Assembly: GCF_050436995.1 (NCBI RefSeq)
Contig: NC_134745.1
Coordinates: 11,532,001-11,596,000, forward strand
Length of the DNA stretch: 64,000 nt
Origin: Anticarsia gemmatalis
Taxonomy: Eukaryota > Arthropoda > Insecta > Lepidoptera > Erebidae
Direction of reading: 5' to 3'
Position 1 is the stretch's first letter. The number at the start of each line of letters is the position of its first letter. Both the position numbers and the translations under genes were made by a program. Below the pieces are notes generated by a model. It was not told where the DNA came from, ran no database searches, and saw only the letters and a list, made by a program, of their open reading frames with translations. Positions 47,967-59,431 of this stretch are shown in pieces.

Positions 47967-48641
47967 CTCACTTCTTTTTGTAGAGCGAACATAAGTCCAA
48001 TTTGAATGGAAAGACGTTTTTTTCATAATTCAACATATTTTCCTATGGAAATGTTGTTCCGTTTCATGGGCTAAACACCCTTACCCACCCTATACCCCCT
48101 CCCGTTATGCCTCATATAGTAGGTACTTATTTACACCTATTTATTTTATTTTCTACAGTAATAATAATTCATTAACTGCAAATGTAACCTTGTAATCTTA
48201 TACATTTATATGGGATTACAAAGTTATTGTTGCAGTTAGTGTATTTAGAAAACTTGACCGAAATTAGAAAATATTGAATTTTTCCCATGATTAAGACACT
48301 AAACCCTATTTGTATTCTAAATTTTAAGCTTCTAAGTCTGCTAGAAGTACCTTAGACTTTTGATGATCGGTGAGTCAGTGAGTCAGTGAATCAGTGAGTG
48401 ACAAAATTCAAAATTTTAACAAGTTGTCATTCTTAAACTTCTGGTTCAAATTGACTGAAATTTAAAATATACCGTGTTTATACAATGACTGATTAGTTGC
48501 TGAAAATCCAGGCTTCTTGTTTTATCCACTACGAAATTATAGGGGTGTCAAAAATAGCCCGAATTGCTTCGAGAAAAGGATGTTACGGCCGTGCCGCTTT
48601 TTTTTTGCTCGACTTGCGGGGGCACTTCCGTGCCCCCAGAT
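47496..48641 (+). mobile_element. Foldback-hairpin composite element, copy C
   Basis: Third copy, in direct orientation with B about 4.2 kb away. Inverted-repeat region at 47496-47966, unique part with the GTGAGTCA tandem motif, one terminal hairpin unit, and AGAT at 48638-48641. Flanks (AAAGTTAT / AAATTTATA) show no obvious target duplication. No open frame of any length spans the element. Confidence 0.8.
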
Positions 48642-49156
48642 AAATTTATAGGGCTCGTAGCAAATAGCGTTTCTTGGCTTCAGCCGTATGAAATTATATA
48701 CTTGCATTCAGCAATCTTGACTGTCTATTACCAAGCCTTGGGTATAGTTCTTGGCTTCACAAATATTTACATTAGTGGCCTGAAGACGGTCAGATAAATG
48801 TAAAAAGCGATAGCTTGCCCGTCTTCTGCTTTTAAGTAACAACATAAACGGCAAAGAGTAGATGACTATGTAATTTCTATATCTCTGCCTCAAACAGACA
48901 ACACCTTCATTCATGAACCACGTGTTAACCACGCGATAAAACAACACATTATTATTCATCATTATCATATCATTGTATGATTGTAAATGAACGAAAGTTC
49001 TGTGTCGGGGTCAACTGCAACAGGTCATTGATAAGCTATCGGGTCACATGACTGACGGCTTTTGTTACTGGTTATCAGTGGGATATTTTTGTCACTGCGA
49101 TAAATTTGGTGTTTTATGATTCATTTTTAACAGCTGTTATCGCCAGTTTAATCCAT
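48642..49156. other. Stretch without recognised features
   Basis: AT-rich DNA, nothing recognised. Confidence 0.55.
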
Positions 49157-49313
49157 ACTAATGTTATAAATGTGAATGCGTATTTGTTTGTGTTTTCACG
49201 TGGAATGGCTGAACCAATTTGTTTAAAATTTGATACCGTTGATACATAATCTTGGGACATATAAGGAACTATTTATCTTTAAGGAGCGGACCCGCGGGCG
49301 TAATCCAGTTAAT
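49157..49313 (+). mobile_element. RTE-like LINE 3' end fragment
   Basis: CATACTAATGTTATAAATGT, GGCTGAACCAATTTGTTTAA and GGAGCGGACCCGCGGGCGTA follow the order of the RTE-type tail. Non-coding. Confidence 0.5.
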
Positions 49314-49922
49314 AATAAGAAGAGATTATTAAAGACTCCGTTTCGCAGTGAATGAGATGGTCAGCACGCAAATAACAGTGCGCACTGAGGTTATGAGTTC
49401 GTATGAAATATTCGGTAGTAGGTCGTAAGAGTTCCAGCTGTCTACATACAAATCTGTAGAATAGTTAATAGATTTTAAGAAAATATTATAGGCACGCGAG
49501 GAAGGATATATATAATAATATAAAGTCGCGTGTAGGCTACACTACAAACTTCCTAACACTACGCCAATACAAAGGTGGATGAAGTATCAGACACAGGAGT
49601 GAATCTACAAATCGCAATCAGACTATATTCAAGTTTTACTACCCACAGAAACATCGAACTACCGTCAAAGTTCGCAATATTGACTGACTAGAAACAGTGG
49701 CACACTATTAATAGCTTGCACTTGAACTACAGACATCGGTATACAAATCACTAGGTCGAGTCGTACCGCAATGCCGTCTTACATTATTTCTAGAATGTTC
49801 GTAGCATTGTGTTGGCTACATTTATAAGGATTAGCATAATTTTTGTATTTGTTTTGGTTTTAATGGAGGAAAAGTATTTTAAGTATACATAATTAGCTGA
49901 ACTTCTGACTATGTAGTATATA
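49314..49922. other. Stretch without recognised features
   Basis: AT-rich DNA, nothing recognised. Confidence 0.5.
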
Positions 49923-50106
49923 GGTTCGACGTTTTAGTTCGAGGTCATAGATTCGATTTCCGGGTCGAGCAAAGTGTTGATAAAGCCCTCTTCTAATTTA
50001 TATTGGAATATTCTCAATAATATCCCCCCTCACTAAATATTGCTAGGGGTGAAACGTTAGTGTATTTCAACGTCTGCCTATACCTTTGTGCAAAATAGAC
50101 GTGATA
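49923..50106 (+). mobile_element. Diverged tRNA-derived SINE
   Basis: ATAGATTCGATTTCCGGGTC matches a B box, followed by GAGCAAAGTGTTGA and an ending TCTGCCTATACCTTTGTGCA with GACGTGA. This is the order seen in lepidopteran SINEs with a TGCCTACCCC...GGCGTGA tail. The A box is not clear. Confidence 0.5.
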
Positions 50107-52177
50107 GAATTAATTATGAATATAAATAATCACCTCTATCGCCCGAGAAACAATAGAATAATGTGACGATCGATCTCACTACCTGAATACTGAACACGTT
50201 TTAAGATTCAGATAGCTACATAAGAAGCTTTTTTGGTGACCTAGAGCCTACGGCAGCTGTATTTGTCGAACCACGCAGTTCTCATCAAAGTAGGAGAAAG
50301 CCGGTGGGGTCATGACCTCTTGCGCCCAAACATTTCTTGAAAAACAATGTTTCTGAACTGTAAGACGATTTACTTCACTCAAGTCTGTCGTATCGCCAAG
50401 GTACCTATAGGAAATCTCGCAACATTTTTTTTTTTAATTTAAAAGTTTTTTATAAGATGTATGAATGAAGCTAGGAAAGTATGTAAGAATCGTATTGAGT
50501 TGCGTTTCTTAGTCTCGCCCTACTCCTATGGGAAAAAGATGTGATTTTATGTATGTATTTAAACGATTTTTTTACAGTTACTAATGTATGAAAAAGTCCA
50601 TTGTCGTTTTGTACCACCCCCTGATCAGCCTTAGCAGCTGTATAACTATCCAAAGCTGTTTAAAGGTGTCGTCAAGCCTAACAAAGGATCTATCCTCGTC
50701 TACAAATCACAGCGAACCTAAAAACTTACCGAAAAACGACTCTCACACATTCTAACTAAATGTTATCAAGACACGCTACATACAAGGTCAAGTTTGAAAG
50801 CATGATTCATAGACATTTCTGAACCAAGAATATGTTGGTATTCAAACAGTTTGTGCAAACATTTACATGTTATACGTAATGAGCGTATTGGTTTATTTCT
50901 TTGTAGAATTACTGAAATATTTGTTCAGGAAATTAGCTGGGGAATAGGAAATCGAGGCAATTAAACTAAGGTACTGGTAGGCCTTTGATGTGCCTAGTAT
51001 TTAAATAGATTTGTGCTGAAATAAGTATTTCCTTTCCGTGTCTGAGGGCAAAGTTAGGTACGTTAAAATCGTCACAGGTAATTCTCAATAAATACAGTAG
51101 TCAGAACTGTATATATTTTCCATCGGCACAGGGATGAACTATTTAGTAAAAAATCTCTCGAGTTTAGGCAAAAAAAATTGTTTAGATGAATGAAATAATG
51201 CACATACCCATATAAACAAAAAAAAGTTTATATGAAGGAAATGGAATACAATGCCTGCATATAACACACTTTTTGACTTGATCGACTATATCGTGCTACT
51301 GCCAACACTTCTCTATCAATCTGCATTTTTTTAAACGGCTTGCGATCGCTTTAGCCCATCAGAGCCCAGCCTCTGTTGACAGACTGTAGCTGCTAGAACA
51401 AACTAAACTAAAGCCTCTGTATAGGCGTTGTTTGACTACGGAACTCTTGAACACAGGGAATAAAATACGTAAAAACAAGTGACTGGCGCATCGCCAAGTA
51501 AAATTTAACTGAGTTGTATCAAGAAGGGATTTTTACAGGTGATACATGTGACAAACATTGATATTTTTAAACTACCTTCTGTTCATTACTTCGTTCATGA
51601 AAAAAGGTTTCCCCGAGTAGAAAGTGTCCTATAAATTTAACCAGGATTTTACTTTCGCAATAAGGTAGAATATTAGTAAACATTATGTCAGGTTATAGTA
51701 TACCTTGAAAGAAGACAAATATTTATATAATTTAATGATGTGTTTAAATTGACTGAGACTGTTTAAATACATCTCTTAATAGATATATTGTATAACTTTT
51801 GTATCTGTCGTAGGTCTATTCTCGTTTATAACAATATGTTTGCAAACTTTCTTAAACAGCCTAGAAATACAAATCTACATTAGGAATCAAGGCAATACAG
51901 TCGTCACAATTCAAACAAAAGTTCTCAAATCGCGCTTTAATGCGCTCGTAATAATATTCATTAAATAAAGCTCAAACAAGTTGACACCGAAGCCGCTAAT
52001 GATTCGTGAAACCAATGTGATGGGCGACGACCTTTGGGTCTCGGGCACACTACTAGCGGGTAGCGAGTTAACAAACAATATGACTATACAAAACTTTTCT
52101 TTGATTAACTGCATTAAATAGGTAAATAAATGGAAAAATTGAATCAATTAAGACGCCCTGTCAAGATGTTTCTACCA
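50107..52177. other. Mostly featureless stretch
   Basis: AT-rich DNA. A SINE-tail-like segment (CGCCCTACTCCTATGGGAAA) lies at about 50515. No gene recognised. Confidence 0.5.
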
Positions 52178-52318
52178 GTAGCTCGATTCTTTACCACTCT
52201 ATCGAGAAATTTTGTATGAATATCTGATCAGCGCCTCTGACGGGCGTCGTAAGAACTATTTGGCAGTATAATCTAAATGTCAAATTTTCGATACACGACA
52301 ATAAAGAATGGCGCTACA
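52178..52318 (+). mobile_element. TIR-bearing MITE, 'AGCGCGATTCTCTAC' family, copy 3
   Basis: Starts GTAGCTCGATTCTTTACCAC and ends AATAAAGAATGGCGCTAC (inverted ends). The interior CTGATCAGCGCCTCTGACGG and CGTCGTAAGAACTATTTGGC match the other copies. Confidence 0.75.
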
Positions 52319-53258
52319 GAGACGTGTAACAAGCTCCGTGATCCGGATTAGCCGTGCTAAACGTTGCTATGTTCGTAAGCAATTCTATTGGTTCGATTTC
52401 TTCTCGGTACATATTGTGGAAGTACAAGGCATCAGCTGTTGTGAATATAGGAACATAGCTGGAGCTAGGAAAAAATCTTATTGAAGTCTATCACATAAAT
52501 TTTATCGGTAATATTCATACAAATAAGTGTGTTTGCTGATCTCTAAAAATCAGAAATTGCTCGTTACTCGCTTAGTGTGCGACCTAGCTTTACCCACAAT
52601 AAATAGTGCACACTATTTCGCTTAGTGTGTTAGTCTAGCCTGGCAGGGCGTAATTACGTCCTAGTTTTTAGGGAAAATAGCTTTGTAATAATACTACAAT
52701 TTGAAAATGCGAAAGGGTGAAACTTCTACTACCGCCACTACTTTTAGTAAAGTTTCCTAAAAACATTCAGAGTAGCTTGTTAACTTTTTATAACAAAAGA
52801 ACAATAAACAAGATAAGATATTTTGTATTTTGATCAAAATGTTGTTTCACAAATAAACAAAAGTAATTTTTCATAACTTAGTAAAAAATATTTAGTCATC
52901 CTTCTGGACTAATCACCGCAATGACTTAACTGATTCAGATAAAGTATGGCAAAGCAAATATGTATCTTAAAGAAGCACCACTTTTATATCTACAAGTTTG
53001 AAATAAAAAAGCCATATTCTTCGTCATAACTCTAAATTTACTAGTACATTCCTATACGCAGTAGTGCCCAACATACGTATGAAACATAAATAGAAGTGCT
53101 TGTACCTAAGGTTGGAAGGAATGGCTCTTAAATCTGAAATACTGCAGAAGTTATTGATACTAAAACGTCTAAAACGAGCCGTCGTCATATTCGCATGCAA
53201 CGTGGTATCGAGCGGAATCACTACATAGTATAAAACAAAGTCGCCCATTTTGTCTGTA
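52319..53258. other. Stretch without recognised features
   Basis: AT-rich DNA, nothing recognised. Confidence 0.55.
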
Positions 53259-53410
53259 GTCCCTTCGTATGCATAAAACTTTAAAACTACGCAACGGATT
53301 TTGATGCGGTTTTCACTAATAGAAAGAGTATTTTCTCCGACAGGTTTTTATATATAATTGAAATACATTGAAACTATATTAGCTGAGTTATAGCGATTTA
53401 TGTCCAAGAA
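53259..53410 (+). repeat. Interspersed repeat fragment
   Basis: TAGTCCCTTCGTATGC, ACTACGCAACGGATTTTGAT and GCGGTTTTCACTAATAGA form a phrase I know from lepidopteran Helitron/RTE-type repeats. No ends are visible. Confidence 0.4.
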
Positions 53411-53759
53411 GTCAGAAAAAAAATCTAATTGAAGATTGCATTTGTGCGTGCGCCGCTTATACCGTTGGATACAAGTAAGAACAATGTATAGCAAAAACAT
53501 TGGTCTTTATTAGTTCTACAAAAAAGTCCGCGATGACATATATCCAGCTTTTTTATTTAAGTCACAAAAACTACTTTTCTGTATTAAAAAAACCTTTAAT
53601 TCGTTGGGTGATGTTTAACTGGTGATATAACCAATAATACATATATCCTTATCAAAATAAGTAAGTTCATCATCACGAGCATTTAATTTAGATTATTTTT
53701 GCAGTTTACAGTGTGTTATTTAGACATATAGTTTAGGAGATATCACGATATTAGTATTG

Positions 53760-53816
53760 CGGCACGGTACGGGCCGGCCGCGGCGGCGGGGGCAGCGTCC
53801 CTATAAATAGTCTCTA
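53760..53816. other. GC-rich block with a TATAAATA motif
   Basis: About 45 bp of almost pure G/C (ACGGGCCGGCCGCGGCGGCG and flanks) in otherwise AT-rich DNA, followed by CCCTATAAATAG and then directly by the Helitron helicase remnant. It could be a piece of a promoter or of another element joined during truncation. Confidence 0.4.
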
Positions 53817-53972
53817 CAAACCTTCAACGTTGCAGGCTTAGATTTGAGCGTTGACTGTTTTTCACATGGCCAACTGTATGTCGCTCTTTCAAGAGTAACC
53901 TCTCGAGAAAACATGTTTGTATTGTCTAATGACAAAAAAGCTGTGAACGTTGTATATAAAGACATTCTGTAA
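53817..53972 (+). pseudogene. Helitron RepHel helicase, C-terminal fragment
   Basis: In one frame the sequence reads about 51 residues to a TAA at 53970, including QTFNVAGLDL, CFSHGQLYVALSRV, NMFVLS and a terminal NVVYKDIL. This order (QTF...LDL...FSHGQLYVA-SR...NLFVL...KNVVY-E-L) is the conserved C-terminal helicase end of Helitron RepHel proteins, including helicase motif VI. RepHel nicks and unwinds DNA for rolling-circle transposition. The catalytic Rep domain and earlier helicase motifs are absent upstream, so this is a 5'-truncated fossil. The frame itself has no stop or shift. An open frame on the opposite strand across this region is only a shadow. Confidence 0.85.
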
Positions 53973-54816
53973 TATAATAATTGTTGTAAAGATAAAATAA
54001 AAATGTAAAAAGTAAATAAGTTTAAAATGTAGGTACACAACGTTAATCTTCTAAAAATTAATTGTTTTAAGTAAATAAAAAGTAAAAAAAAGTCCATAAG
54101 GAATATAAAAGATACAAAAAGTACTAAATCAAAAATTAAAATAGATAGTGTACCTACATAAATAAAGTACAATCTAATACATAAAAAAGGTAAAGAAAAA
54201 AAAAATAAAAAATAAAAGGAAAAAAAAAAAAAAATAACATGTATATCTACCTACAGGTAGTTTTTAATTGTAGATAGTCTTTAATTTTAAATATATGGGA
54301 AACCTTTCTCATCGTTAAAATGAAAATGTATGTATACCTTATATTATATTTCAAAAAATGTAGACAAAGTTAATCTTCTAAAAATAAATGTAAATAAAAA
54401 ATAAGTAAAAGTAATAAAATGTAGAATGTAAATAATTTAAAAAGTAAACAAGAAAATAATAGTTAGATGTATACTTATAACAAAAGTAGGTAAGTACATA
54501 AAAAAAAAAACAAAAAATATAAAAAAAACGGTACATAAAAAATAAATAATATTAAAAAGTAGGTACTACGACTTTGATCTATACATATAAGACAAAAAAA
54601 ATCTGTACATTACTTAAATATTTTTTCCAAAAACTGATAGGGGGGGCGATCAAAGAAGAGTCACAGAAACCAAAAAACATTTTAATATTTTAAACGCGGT
54701 TAAGGGAAAGAGAAGTTATTGTGAATTGAAAATTAGTATCCAATATGTGTTGGTGCGTTGACTGTATTTGTCGAAGTAGCGGGATACACGCAAACGAAGT
54801 TGCGCGGGTCAGCTAG
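53817..54816 (+). mobile_element. 3' end of a once autonomous Helitron
   Basis: The helicase C-terminus is followed by about 840 bp of A-rich 3' sequence. It ends in the hairpin CGCAA-ACGAAG-TTGCG (54789-54804), CGGGTCAG and CTAG (54813-54816), next to T. This 3' end is the same as in the short Helitrons at 2936, 9726 and 15721, so the remnant is related to the probable source of their transposase. The 3' region holds an internal repeat (GTTAATCTTCTAAAAAT at about 54040 and 54369). Confidence 0.8.
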
Positions 54817-54872
54817 TTGAATATAGTTTGTGAGTTTGTTATAGTTTTGAATAATACTTGTATATGGAATTT

Positions 54873-54945
54873 TTAACCCATTATTGTCCCAATGCAGGGC
54901 AAGGGTCTCCTCCTGAACGAGGAGAAGGGGTTAGGCCTTGAGACC
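54873..54945 (-). mobile_element. SINE tail fragments
   Basis: TTAACCCATTATTGTCCCAA followed by TGCAGGGCAAGGGTCTCCTC and GGGGTTAGGCCTTGAG matches the tail of the SINEs at 11942 and 26138. A second, more worn piece (CCACTGATGGGCACGAGTCT) lies at about 55040-55075. Confidence 0.65.
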
Positions 54946-57900
54946 AGTTGTATATATGTTTATAGATGCAAAATGATTTCATATAATGAGGTCATAAAAT
55001 AAATAATCATACCCATGAAACGTTATTTAAATATGTCCGTACCACTGATGGGCACGAGTCTCCTCCCATAATAAGAAAAAGCTTACACCTGTCAACCTAT
55101 ACGTTAGCCGATTGCTAGTTACGGATTTGGCAATCCTTCAAAAATTGGTTACAAAATCCTTTATGAATTTCTTTTATGAGTTTTCTCTACAAAATTCGCC
55201 TGCATTCAGTACGGAAATCGTCGAAACAGTGTCAAGGGTTAAAATTATTTTAAACTTCGTTTTAATAGTAATTTGAATTCTCGAATATTAAAATGTCTCT
55301 AAGCCAAGCTTTACATCAAAGTTTATTTAACACTACTAAAATATAGTCTATAGTCACTGTTGTACAGATAATTAATTAGAAATACCAAAAACAACGCTCG
55401 TCCATTTTCCTTCGTAACTGAAATTCAACAGAAAACTAAAATTATAATGGCGTGTCCGCAATCAAGTCCTGCTAGGGTTGACTCAAATATTACCGCAGGA
55501 TGTTATGAATATTCAATGAATGAAGTATAGTTTTGATTATTTCATTTTATACAGGTACTTTGCTTTTATGCGTAGTCACGTTTGCCTAATTTTATTATTA
55601 AATTTAATTTATTAATTAGAAATCAGACTCGCATTTCATCAGTCTTTTCGATGTTCATTATCGCATTACTATATTTCATCATTCCTTGCGGCAGTTTAAA
55701 ATAGGTATGAATCTATTTGTATTAGTTTCACAGTCATACCTTTTTAACTCATCACCCTTCTACTTTTTACTCTCCTAGTAATAGGAAGTAATAATATTTG
55801 AAGGAACCGATGATAACATTAATAAATCGAGAAGATTTGTATCAAGTTTTCACACAACAAATATTTTACACCGTTATTCACCAAAAACATCCTTCTTAGC
55901 TTAGTTCAAAAAAATATCCTTTCTATGACCAATCACATAAATACGTGCCAAACTTAATGGTTCTATATCGATTTGTATATAATAAAAACTAGAAATCCCC
56001 AGCCCTAATTCCCGGCGACTTGTTGTAGGTATTCCTCGGGTTCCGTGTCACTGCATAATTTCACTTCGGTCGCAACGCGGCTTTTTTCTATTTTTCACAT
56101 AGGTAAAACTACGCTTTTTAAGTTTAAAGGCGCAAAACGTACCTTTTAGCGTTGCACTGAAAGCCTTCGCAACGAGACCAACGGAAAATCGTATCATTCG
56201 GGTCAGCGACCTTTATACGTAGAAAGTTGTACGAAATAGAAATAGTTCAACATTTTATTTGAGGTTTTAAGTTTTAATTGGAAGGCAAATGTCGTAAAAT
56301 GTGTTAAGGTATTTAAAATCAAATTATTAAATAGTCGTTTTCTATTTTTAGATCCATATTATTTTACAAGTGCTATTGACACGTTTAAGTGTGGGACCCA
56401 TTTTATGAATAAAAACTGAATGAGTGAAATGAATGACTTTCAAAGGAGGCAAATGTGTATAACACCTCCCAATCATTATTTACTACTAGCTTTTTTGGAA
56501 GTTAAAATGAAAATGTTTATTTTTCGGCCGACTTTTCTGAGAAATGTTTATAAATATACGTACCTATTATTTCTTTTACAGGTTATTGTAGGCGTATACT
56601 TTTTCTATCAACTGGTATTGACAGATTAATATTGTTATCGGAATTATTTTGTTTAATATATTGAGAACATAGTTGAGTCAATTTTTTGTGGCTAATATGA
56701 TGAACAACTTTGTCTCTTGAAAAAATATGGTCGCTTTTAATTTGGTTATTATTTTATTTATTACTGATTTTTATATCTCTGTACATACAATACGTGTGTG
56801 TGGTGTCTGCTTGTAAAAATATTCTTCATGTTTATAGAAGATAATTCTTCTTTATACATGAAGACTGGTGATATTAATATACCTTCCTCCATTTGCTATT
56901 TCTTCATCGAAAATAAATAAATAATCGTTGCAATCCTACAACTATAATTTCAACAAAGCGAACGTAATGCTTTGTAATTTTAACGACTAATTGCTCAATT
57001 TAATGACAGTCGTACTCATAACATTAAATGCAATTACAAAACGGTTACAAATAAATAAATTGCTTCATCAATCACACATTCACATTCACAATTTTATTGT
57101 GCATTCGCAGTACAGTCTAAGCGTACTTTAAATGCATTAATATGCTCGTAGCACACATATAAAATGAACGAAAACAGCTCAAATGCGCGTTTTGTCAGTT
57201 ATATGACAATCTTTGAAATTCTCTACTGCAACTCATTGTATTGAACATTGCAGGCCTTGCCTTACCGGCAAGTTTTAAAGCTTGACCATAACCAATGGTG
57301 AACGAGCCGTGAGTGTACATTTTGGTTAGTCGAATGGAATTGACATACAAAACTTCCGTAGCGCAATTTTTTACAGTAGGTATAATGTCAACCTAGTTGT
57401 CTGATTTTTGAGTTATTTTAAACATCTAGCTCTAGTCTTTAGTTTAGTACCGACTATCGCAAATCGTGCTACTGGTCTTTGTTCGTTTTCTGTTCTTTAC
57501 GTGCTTATATTAGTTGTAGACTTAACATTAGTAAATCAGGAACGGATAAAGAGGTATGTGTGCTATGACCTTAAGCGCATTTTAAGTGCGTTATTAATCT
57601 GCAACGTTGATGTGTTTATGCTAATAATATTTGTTTATAAATGTTTTACTATAGCCATATGGTAGTGTTTGTTTTTGAGTACCATTTTGGCAACTAAGCA
57701 GTGCCATAGTAACAATCAGTAAATAAAAGAAGACGTCAAAATATAAGTACTTTCATAATAATTTTTTACACCTTGACTATTATGGCCGATTAAACCACTT
57801 CTGAATAAATTTTGGTATCTATCGGGAAAATTATTCGCCACTTATCCATATCCCGTAAAACTGGAATTAATATGGTCAACCTTTCTATATAAAACTTTCG

Positions 57901-58095
57901 ACTTTCTTGAAATCTGTTACGCATAATTTCTTTACCAGGCACGGTTTTATTTTACTTCTACAACAAAAATGTATTACATCTTGTATACTATACAAAACTA
58001 ACAAAACATTTCTAGCATACTTGTTCCCGTATAATGCAAATAAAAATGTTATGAGAATGTAATATTTGTTTTTTGTTTGTTTGTTTTTTAAAAAG
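54946..58095. other. Stretch with little recognised
   Basis: AT-rich DNA. The SINE scrap at 55040-55075 is noted above. Short open frames at 56420-56629, 57408-57665 and 57885-58235 have hydrophobic or low-information translations and I treat them as chance. Confidence 0.5.
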
Positions 58096-58298
58096 ACAAC
58101 TCCCGCACTAAGAATTGCTCTTGTGTCGCGGGGACTTTTACAAACATACAAACAACGGACACAAAGCACAACCAGACCCGAAACAATTAGTTGTGGATCG
58201 CACAAATAATTGTCCCGTGTGGGAATCGAACCCACGACCTCCCGTTGCAGTGGTATCGGCGTGGCGACCTAAACCACTGCGCCACGGAGGCAGTCCGT
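58096..58298 (-). mobile_element. tRNA-derived SINE
   Basis: On the minus strand, CCGTGGCGCAGTGGTTTAGG is a tRNA A-box region and GTGGGTTCGATTCCCACACG a B-box region, separated by a longer variable part. They are followed by GGACAATTATTTGTGCG and a body rich in TTGTTTGTATG. The tRNA-like part cannot form a normal anticodon arm of standard spacing, so I call a SINE rather than a tRNA gene. Related to 13725-13870. Confidence 0.75.
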
Positions 58299-58858
58299 GA
58301 TATGAAAGCAATAACAGCTCCGTCTACCGATAAATTTATTTCTAGAGGCATTATTACGTTCAGTAGGCTCTATGTAGTTCCGAGAATGTGTATGCAGTGA
58401 GATGTACCTAATAAAAGTCATAAATTTTTGAGGCATATTTCAGTATAGACTTTTTTTGACTAATAATGACGATGTTTATTAAAAGTTGACGTGCAAGTGT
58501 CGAGGAATAAATCGGCTTTGACTAGTTTTTAAAAATGTAAACAACAGCCGTAGCTCAGTTTTTAACGTGAACATGGATGATATTAGGATTGAAAGCATAA
58601 TAAGTTTGATTCTCACTAGAAGCATATTATATTTGTTTAAAGCCGTCAGTCTCTCTATCAGGTCCACTTTGACGGCTAAATCATGCAACCGATTATCGAA
58701 AAAAAAATGAAAATCATCTATCATCAGGTATCAAATATAGCTACCTTTTGTTCCTGGAAATCTTTTCCCGCACTATAGTTTACACGTGTGTTTGTGCTTG
58801 TGATCAACCCGTGACCAATTCTAAATCCTTACAGCCTCGTCTTAACAAAATAATTCAT
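58299..58858. other. Stretch without recognised features
   Basis: AT-rich DNA, nothing recognised. Confidence 0.5.
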
Positions 58859-58971
58859 CGACACCTGAATCGTATAATAAACAATCAAAACAAGCAATAG
58901 AAAGTATCAAGAATACTCATGACTGTACATGCATATGGTGTGTGCAAACATAACAGCAGATTTATTGAAGA
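58859..58971 (+). repeat. Direct repeat, unit 1
   Basis: About 113 bp starting CGACACCTGAATCGTATAAT, repeated at about 90% identity by eye at 59317-59431, 458 bp downstream. The unit is not a recognised transposon. Confidence 0.85.
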
Positions 58972-59097
58972 TTTTTTTCAAGGCCCTGGATTAAATATAG
59001 TCTACATTTGTTTTCAAATATTTATTTACACGTGATATTTTTTTTCTTTTGGTAGATCTTTGAGTGTCTGTAAGTCCCTCGCGACATATTAATCGTC

Positions 59098-59301
59098 TTA
59101 ACACATTCAGTGCCCAATCCCGATTACCGAGTTCAACCAAAAAAATATTCGTGTGCCCAAAAGCCGGCTACCGAATCCTGCCTACATTTAGTTATTGCCG
59201 ACATATCGCCATGCCCAGTACGAGCTCCAGTCCAATCGCATTCACGCAGTACACAGAAAACGGGAAAGTATTCGGTAATCAGGTTCTGGGCACTGTTTTA
59301 A
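59098..59301. mobile_element. TTAA-flanked MITE
   Basis: TTAA at 59098-59101 is followed by CACATTCAGTGCCC and CGATTACCGA. The right end, in reverse complement, reads TTAAAACAGTGCCCAGAACC and TGATTACCGA from the TTAA at 59298-59301. TTAA targets and AGTGCCC ends suggest a piggyBac-type MITE. It lies between the two direct-repeat units. Confidence 0.65.
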
Positions 59302-59316
59302 AAAAGTCTAATTTAA

Positions 59317-59431
59317 CGACACCTGAATCGTATAATAAACAATCAAAACAAGCAATGGAAAGTATCAAGAATACTCGTGAGTGTACATGCGCACATGTCG
59401 TGTGCAAACATAACGGCAGGTTTATTGAAGA
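59317..59431 (+). repeat. Direct repeat, unit 2
   Basis: Second copy of the 58859-58971 unit, with scattered changes (GCGCACATGTCG versus GCATATGGTG near its end). Confidence 0.85.

Noticed and set aside
53801..54172. 123-codon frame on the minus strand
   Set aside because: Hydrophobic, low-information translation from A-rich DNA. The plus strand carries the recognisable Helitron helicase end, so this is a shadow.
58115..58300. tRNA gene candidate
   Set aside because: A-box- and B-box-like motifs are present, but the spacing and the long attached body indicate a tRNA-derived SINE. The same holds for 13725-13870.
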